From: Bacteroidota bacterium
Lineage (GTDB): Bacteria > Bacteroidota > Bacteroidia > NS11-12g > UBA9320
Direction: 5' to 3'
Assembly (NCBI GenBank): GCA_024638525.1
Contig: JAHEKB010000049.1
Coordinates: 488 to 11,215, forward strand
Length of the DNA stretch: 10,728 nt
Below, in pieces: positions 6,475 to 10,728 of this stretch. Each line of letters opens with the position of its first letter. Within the stretch, counting starts at the first letter, position 1. A model generated the notes under the pieces. The model was not told the origin of the DNA. It saw only the letters and a program-made list of their open reading frames with translations, and made no database searches. The position numbers and the translations under genes were made by a program.

Positions 6475-8261
6475 TCGTTGATCTTTAGGACCGCCATAAA
6501 GGCGCTTTGAGGTATTTCTACATTTCCAACTTGACGCATCCTCTTCTTACCCTTTTTCTGTTTTTCGAGCAGTTTTCTTTTACGGGTGATGTCTCCACCA
6601 TAGCATTTTGCCGTAACGTCTTTGCGAAGGGCTCTGATGGTTTCTCTTGAAATGACCTTGGCACCAATTGCTGCTTGAATGGGGATTTCAAACTGTTGCC
6701 GCGGAATCAACTCTTTCAGTTTCTCGCAGATCTTTTTACCGTATTCATAGGCCTTGTCTCTATGAATCACAGCAGAAAGGGCATCCACCGGTTTGTGATT
6801 GATTAATATATCTAATTTGACCAAGGTTGAACTACGATATTCTATGGGGTGATAATCAAAAGAAGCATAACCTCTGGACACTGTTTTTAACTTGTCATAA
6901 AAGTCAAAGACCACTTCTGCAAGTGGCATATCAAAGGTTAGTTCCACCCTATTGGAAGTAAGGTAAACCTGATTCTTGAGTATACCTCGTTTTTCGATGC
7001 AGAGCGTCATGATAGACCCTACATAATCTGCAGAGGTAATGATCTGTGCATTGATAAAGGGTTCTTCTACACGGTCTGTGTGATTGGGTTCGGGAAGATC
7101 GGTTGGATTGTTCACCACATTCATCTCACCTTGCTTATTAAAGGCGTGATAACTCACGTTGGGCACGGTGGTGATTACGGTCATATCGAATTCGCGTTCC
7201 AGACGCTCTTGGATGATCTCCATGTGGAGCATGCCCAAAAAACCACACCGAAATCCAAATCCCAGAGCAGACGAAGATTCCGGCTCAAAGACCAAACTTG
7301 CATCGTTCAGTTGGAGTTTGCCCATAGAATCCCTTAATTCTTCAAAATCTTCTGTATCGACAGGGTATATCCCCGCAAAGACCATAGGTTTAACGTCCTC
7401 AAAACCTTGAACGGCCGTAGTGGTTGGATTATTCACCAAGGTAATCGTATCACCTACTTTAACTTCTTTGGCATCCTTTATCCCTGAAATAATGTATCCA
7501 ACATCGCCAGTCTTGATATTATTCTTGGGCTCTTGGCTCATTCTCAATACGCCAATCTCATCGGCGTGATACTCCTTGCCCGTATTGATGAATTTTACGC
7601 GATCGCCTTTGTGTATCTGACCATCCATAACCCGGAAATAAGCAATAATGCCTCTAAAGGGATTGTAGACCGAATCAAAGATCAGGGCTTTGAGCGCCGC
7701 TTGAGGGTCACCTTTGGGTGAAGGAACTCGATTGATAATGGCTTCTAAGATGGCATCAACTCCCAGTCCGGTCTTTCCACTAGCAGGAATAATATCCTCT
7801 CGCTCGCATAGTATCAATTCTTCAATCTGGTCTTTGACTTCTTCTGGCATAGCTCCAGGAAGGTCCATTTTGTTCAAGACGGGTATAATGACCAATTCGT
7901 GTTCCAAGGCCAAATAGAGGTTACTGATGGTTTGAGCTTGTATTCCTTGAGAGGCATCCACGATCAACAAGGCTCCTTCGCAAGCGGCGATGGACCTAGA
8001 TACTTCATAACTGAAATCGACATGGCCTGGGGTATCAATTAGATTGAGTACGTATTTCTGACCATCCCGCTCGTAATCCATTTGTATGGCGTGTGACTTT
8101 ATGGTAATTCCCCGCTCTCTTTCCAGATCCATATCGTCTAGAGTCTGCTCTTTGATCTCCCGATCACTGACTGTTCCCGTGGTCTGTAATAAGCGATCTG
8201 CCAATGTGGATTTACCATGGTCAATATGGGCGATTATACAGAAATTCCGGATGTGCTCCAT
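6471..8261 (-). CDS. lepA: elongation factor 4 (LepA), translational GTPase
   Basis: A full-length 596-residue EF-4, a ribosome-bound GTPase involved in initiation/elongation quality control, proposed to promote back-translocation. G1 AHIDHGKST is at residues 11-19, switch/G2 RERGITIK at 48-55, G3 DTPGH at 76-80 and G4 NKMD at 130-133. LepA-specific parts include GFGFRCGFLGMLHMEI (about residues 350) and the C-terminal domain ending KKGKKRMRQVGNVEIPQSAF. The ATG at 8259-8261 gives the standard MEHIRNFCIIAHIDHGK start. It is a single gene, convergent with the amidase: the two stop codons overlap in the palindrome TTAA (6471-6474). A Bacteroidota-type promoter lies immediately upstream, leaving almost no leader. 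No unusual residues in the GTPase motifs. Confidence 0.98.
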   Translation of the reverse strand: MEHIRNFCIIAHIDHGKSTLADRLLQTTGTVSDREIKEQTLDDMDLERERGITIKSHAIQMDYERDGQKYVLNLIDTPGHVDFSYEVSRSIAACEGALLIVDASQGIQAQTISNLYLALEHELVIIPVLNKMDLPGAMPEEVKDQIEELILCEREDIIPASGKTGLGVDAILEAIINRVPSPKGDPQAALKALIFDSVYNPFRGIIAYFRVMDGQIHKGDRVKFINTGKEYHADEIGVLRMSQEPKNNIKTGDVGYIISGIKDAKEVKVGDTITLVNNPTTTAVQGFEDVKPMVFAGIYPVDTEDFEELRDSMGKLQLNDASLVFEPESSSALGFGFRCGFLGMLHMEIIQERLEREFDMTVITTVPNVSYHAFNKQGEMNVVNNPTDLPEPNHTDRVEEPFINAQIITSADYVGSIMTLCIEKRGILKNQVYLTSNRVELTFDMPLAEVVFDFYDKLKTVSRGYASFDYHPIEYRSSTLVKLDILINHKPVDALSAVIHRDKAYEYGKKICEKLKELIPRQQFEIPIQAAIGAKVISRETIRALRKDVTAKCYGGDITRKRKLLEKQKKGKKRMRQVGNVEIPQSAFMAVLKIND

Positions 8262-8268
8262 GCGGCTG

Positions 8269-8296
8269 CAAATGTAAACGAATTGGCGATTTCAAT
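8269..8296 (-). promoter_or_regulatory. lepA promoter (Bacteroidota TAnnTTTG type)
   Basis: On the minus strand TACATTTG (8269-8276) matches the TAnnTTTG -7 element exactly, with ATTG (8293-8296) 16 bases upstream as a -33 element (slightly shorter than the usual 17-23). Only seven bases separate the -7 box from the lepA ATG, so the transcript would be leaderless or nearly so, or a second promoter exists further upstream. Confidence 0.5.
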
Positions 8297-8502
8297 ATCC
8301 TAAACTTCTAAGTTTCAAAAAGCTTTTGGGCAGCTCAAAATATTCTGATTTGAGTATCTAAATACAGCTAGCTATAGAGCGAGATGTCCTTCCAAAATTA
8401 ATTTGCTTTGCACTTTCACTTATAGAATAATTCAAAGGCTTAAACCAATTGCCTCTCAGGTAGTCGCTGTATTCTATACCTTTTGCACCAAAACCAATTA
8501 TC

Positions 8503-8688
8503 ATGAATATCACAGTAAAAGAAAGCAGTACTTCCAGTGGGGCGGTCTATGGATTGGGATTCATAGGCGCTGCCATCTACTTTATTTCCCAAGCCACAAG
8601 TTTTTGGATAGGGATTGTAGGTTTCCTCAAGGCTATAGTTTGGCCAGCATTTTTGGTGTACGAGGCGCTAAAGGCTTTAGGCGCTTAA
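8503..8688 (+). CDS. small conserved-looking membrane protein, unknown function
   Basis: A 61-residue protein starting at ATG 8503. A short polar N-terminus (MNITVKESSTSS) is followed by a glycine-rich hydrophobic segment (about residues 13-29, YGLGFIGAAIYFI) and a second one (about 33-55, FWIGIVGFLKAIVWPAFLVYEAL). Two inner-membrane helices are therefore likely. The WPAFLVYEALK motif is like one I recall in uncharacterised small membrane proteins of many bacteria, but I cannot name a function. It stands alone, 241 bases after the divergent lepA start and 77 bases before the surface-protein gene, with no Shine-Dalgarno sequence, as is common in Bacteroidota. A longer overlapping frame (8403-8711) is rejected because it has no membrane or family pattern. 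Confidence 0.8.
   Translation: MNITVKESSTSSGAVYGLGFIGAAIYFISQATSFWIGIVGFLKAIVWPAFLVYEALKALGA
8665..8684 (+). terminator. weak hairpin at the 3' end of the small membrane protein gene
   Basis: GCGCTAA (8665-8671) pairs with TTAG-g-CGC (8677-8684, one bulged G) around the loop AGGCT, a 7-bp stem ending just before the TAA stop. The following sequence, TTAATTGAATTTATAAAAT, is AT-rich but has no clean T-run, so this is at best a weak intrinsic terminator. Confidence 0.25.
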
Positions 8689-8719
8689 TTGAATTTATAA
8701 AATACTTATAGTCAGATTG

Positions 8720-8750
8720 TTGGCTAGCTAGATTCCCTTACATATCTTTG
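8720..8750 (+). promoter_or_regulatory. promoter of the surface-protein gene (TTG-N20-TAnnTTTG)
   Basis: TATCTTTG (8743-8750) matches the Bacteroidota -7 element TAnnTTTG exactly, and TTG (8720-8722) lies 20 bases upstream, in the normal range for the -33 element. Transcription would start about 8 bases before the GTG at 8766, behind the purine-rich AGAGAAGA. This supports the chosen GTG start and shows the gene is probably transcribed separately from the small membrane protein gene. Confidence 0.6.
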
Positions 8751-8765
8751 TGCATAGAGAAGATC

Positions 8766-10728
8766 GTGAAAAGGGGGGTATTCATATGCCTATTAGTCAT
8801 TATCAATTGCGGGCTCTGGGCACAGAGCAAGCTGTCTGTCTCTATAACAAATCCTAGCAATATTCATCTGTGTATACCATCGGAGGATGTGGAGATTGAG
8901 GTGAGAAATATCACGGTTTCTACTGTCAGCGGTATTGAAATTCAATTAGACCTTCCTCAGGGAATCACCTACATACCTTCTTCCATCAGCTCAAGCACAG
9001 CAAGCGAGAAAAATATCAACGACCTGAGCAAACCCATTTTTGATATTGATGATTTGGGATTGGCCGAAGCGAGTACATTGAAGATCAAATTGTTGATTGA
9101 CTGCAGCATCAGGTCTTTCTTAAACAACGGTGGTTTAGCCGATATTGAATCAACCACACTCTATACGGGCGGATCGGTGAGCAAGTCTTCTGCGGCTTTG
9201 AATATCAAACAACCCAGCTTGCAATTGCAGAGCATCAGCAACCAGCTATATACGGCAGATATAGGTGAGGTTTTCATCAGGCAGATTGTGCTTAAGAACA
9301 GCGGAACGGGTAAGTTGGCATCTCATGAATTGAGAAGGATACATCAATCGGGTTTAACATTTATAGGCAGTAACGGCAATTCAAACCAGATCGCTGGGGA
9401 TACCGTATGGACCTATTTAGACAGCTCTGATTTTGTTCAGATTGGGAATAATGATCAGTATTTCGACTTGAATGAGACCTTTACCATAGTTGACACGCTA
9501 AGGGTTGACCAATGCGCGAATTTAGCAGCGGTATATCGCTCCAGTTGGGGTTGTGATGGCATTTGTGATCAAAGAACTCTACAAGCCAATGTAACCATCT
9601 CCAATAAAAGCCCAAATTTGGTTTTTAGCCCAAGATCGTATTCAACAAATTGTATGGACCCGGGTAGTTTGCACCCACAACAATTAATTCTATACAATGT
9701 GGGCAACGACACGGCAAGAGCACCAGACATTCACATATTCCAAGCTTGGAATACCGGCTTTAGTGCTAATATCCTGTCAGAAATGGATTACAACAGCTTC
9801 CGCTTATCTACCAGCTTGGCAGATACGGGAACCAAGATCATTCCATATAAGGCTACCAATGGAGGTTCAACGGGTATATATGCTTGCCTTAATTCAAATT
9901 CAGTGGGAGAAGCCTTTTTTGCTGTACCTGATATGGCTCCGGGTGATTCATTGGTGATCTCATGGAACTCCAAAACCTGTTGCCCTACTCTTTGCAATAG
10001 CCGACTCTTCTTTGCACATCGATGGAAATACGATGCTACATATGAAAATCAATGCGCCCAAAGTGTAAAACAGCCGGAGAGATGGGGTAGTGGGGGTTTG
10101 TATCAAAATATGACCCTTAGCAAGTTTGGACCAACGGACCTGCTCAATGGCCAGACTAAGCAAATTGAATACGCATTCAGCAATGGTTATTTGTTGAGAC
10201 CCATCAGCAGTTCTCAGCTTCGGATACAGTTAATCTTGAACTCAGGCCTGAGCCATTCCAAGACTTCTGCTGATCTCTATTTTACTCATCCCAATGGAAC
10301 GAGCTGGACACCTGATTATTTTATTCAGAGTGGAGACACCGTAACCGCCGTATTCAATGGAACACCAAAGGCCACCATCACCAGAGGGGAGTTGTTAATT
10401 GGAATAACGGGTGATTGCAATAGCTCTTCGAGCAATAAGGATATCGATTACAGCATGACCATGATGTATAATCCAGATACATCGTGCAGCAGCAATTGCT
10501 ACTATAAGATCTATTGCGATCAGGACAAGGTCAAGGTTCACTGTGCTACCACTTGCAATGCAGGGCTGCACTTCAATGATTTTGAAGCAGAGCGAATAAG
10601 CTATGGCGATCCCGATAACGATAACGATGGAATTGCGGATGCAAGCGGTTCTTTGGACTTGAGCAAGATAAAGAAAAACCGAGTGATGTACGGCGATACA
10701 TTGATGACCACCTTTAGGGCCGATGTGG
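8766..10728 (+). CDS. large secreted surface protein with DUF11-like repeats, 3' end outside the window
   Basis: The frame is open from GTG 8766 to the window end (654 complete codons). It begins with a typical signal peptide: MKRGVFICLLVIINCGLWAQS, cleavage probably after WA or AQ (residues 19-20). The mature part is Ser/Thr/Asn-rich and beta-strand-rich. The first ~100 residues (VEIEVRNITVSTVSGIEIQL, then LPQGITYIPSS) resemble DUF11-type extracellular repeats, and FIRQIVLKNSGTG (170-182) and LILYNVGNDTARAP (307-320) look like further copies. Seventeen cysteines follow the signal, including four CX3C motifs (C263-C267, C406-C410, C574-C578, C593-C597). GDPDNDNDGIAD (614-625) is an aspartate-rich, calcium-loop-like motif. 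Such proteins in Bacteroidota often end in a type IX secretion or gliding-associated domain; that end is not in view. Function unknown; adhesin or matrix roles are inference. Confidence 0.85.
   Translation, partial: MKRGVFICLLVIINCGLWAQSKLSVSITNPSNIHLCIPSEDVEIEVRNITVSTVSGIEIQLDLPQGITYIPSSISSSTASEKNINDLSKPIFDIDDLGLAEASTLKIKLLIDCSIRSFLNNGGLADIESTTLYTGGSVSKSSAALNIKQPSLQLQSISNQLYTADIGEVFIRQIVLKNSGTGKLASHELRRIHQSGLTFIGSNGNSNQIAGDTVWTYLDSSDFVQIGNNDQYFDLNETFTIVDTLRVDQCANLAAVYRSSWGCDGICDQRTLQANVTISNKSPNLVFSPRSYSTNCMDPGSLHPQQLILYNVGNDTARAPDIHIFQAWNTGFSANILSEMDYNSFRLSTSLADTGTKIIPYKATNGGSTGIYACLNSNSVGEAFFAVPDMAPGDSLVISWNSKTCCPTLCNSRLFFAHRWKYDATYENQCAQSVKQPERWGSGGLYQNMTLSKFGPTDLLNGQTKQIEYAFSNGYLLRPISSSQLRIQLILNSGLSHSKTSADLYFTHPNGTSWTPDYFIQSGDTVTAVFNGTPKATITRGELLIGITGDCNSSSSNKDIDYSMTMMYNPDTSCSSNCYYKIYCDQDKVKVHCATTCNAGLHFNDFEAERISYGDPDNDNDGIADASGSLDLSKIKKNRVMYGDTLMTTFRADV

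Noticed and set aside
8299..8338. Short palindromes AAACTT-CT-AAGTTT and AAAAGCTTTT between lepA and the small membrane protein gene
   Set aside because: Too short and AT-rich to separate from chance, and placed upstream of both divergent genes where a terminator is not expected.
8403..8711. 102-codon plus-strand frame around the small membrane protein
   Set aside because: It is in a different frame from the 61-residue protein, which has a convincing two-helix pattern; this frame has no pattern and starts in an AT-rich spacer.
9697..9957. 86-codon plus-strand frame inside the surface-protein gene
   Set aside because: The frame from GTG 8766 is open to the window end with a signal peptide and consistent composition, so this is an out-of-frame shadow.

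Overview
The window looks like the chromosome of a member of the Bacteroidota, probably a flavobacterium-like organism. Reasons: two intergenic spacers carry the Bacteroidota -7 promoter element TAnnTTTG. Genes mostly lack a Shine-Dalgarno sequence. The protein families (a long secreted DUF11-like surface protein with 'GDPDNDNDG', a lipoprotein with a Bacteroidota-type layout, an amidase_3 with a degenerate LysM-like N-terminus) are typical of that phylum. This is a judgement from sequence features only; no database search was possible.

Layout. (1) 1-353, minus: the N-terminal part of an enoyl-CoA hydratase, cut by the window edge. (2) 526-4566, minus: a tight four-gene unit, in transcription order a Gfo/Idh/MocA-type oxidoreductase, a lipoprotein, a polyprenyl-phosphate sugar-1-phosphate transferase and an FkbM-type methyltransferase. 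The first three overlap each other and the fourth follows after 23 bases. The content points to cell-surface polysaccharide synthesis. (3) 4599-6474, plus: protein-L-isoaspartate O-methyltransferase and a secreted N-acetylmuramoyl-L-alanine amidase, overlapping by 17 bases and divergent from unit 2. (4) 6471-8261, minus: lepA (EF-4), whose stop codon shares the TTAA palindrome with the amidase stop. (5) 8503-8688, plus: a 61-residue membrane protein. (6) 8766 to the window end, plus: the first 654 residues of a secreted, cysteine-containing surface protein with its own promoter.

How the genes fit together. The sugar transferase would load the first sugar phosphate on a lipid carrier at the inner membrane. 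The oxidoreductase and FkbM methyltransferase are plausible sugar-modifying partners, and the lipoprotein is a surface or periplasmic partner of unknown role. The amidase acts in the periplasm on peptidoglycan. lepA and pcm are housekeeping genes. No stretch longer than 300 bases lacks a gene; the largest gap, 8262-8502 (241 bases), holds a likely lepA promoter and short AT-rich palindromes but nothing else I can support. I see no tRNA, rRNA, CRISPR array, insertion sequence or phage gene.

The most unusual points are: a lipoprotein whose only signal-peptide-containing reading frame has no ATG, GTG or TTG start; a run of four genes starting with TTG around it; an oxidoreductase of the EKP family that reads ESP at the catalytic lysine; and a recurring CX3C motif in the surface protein. 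None of these by itself proves a new system.
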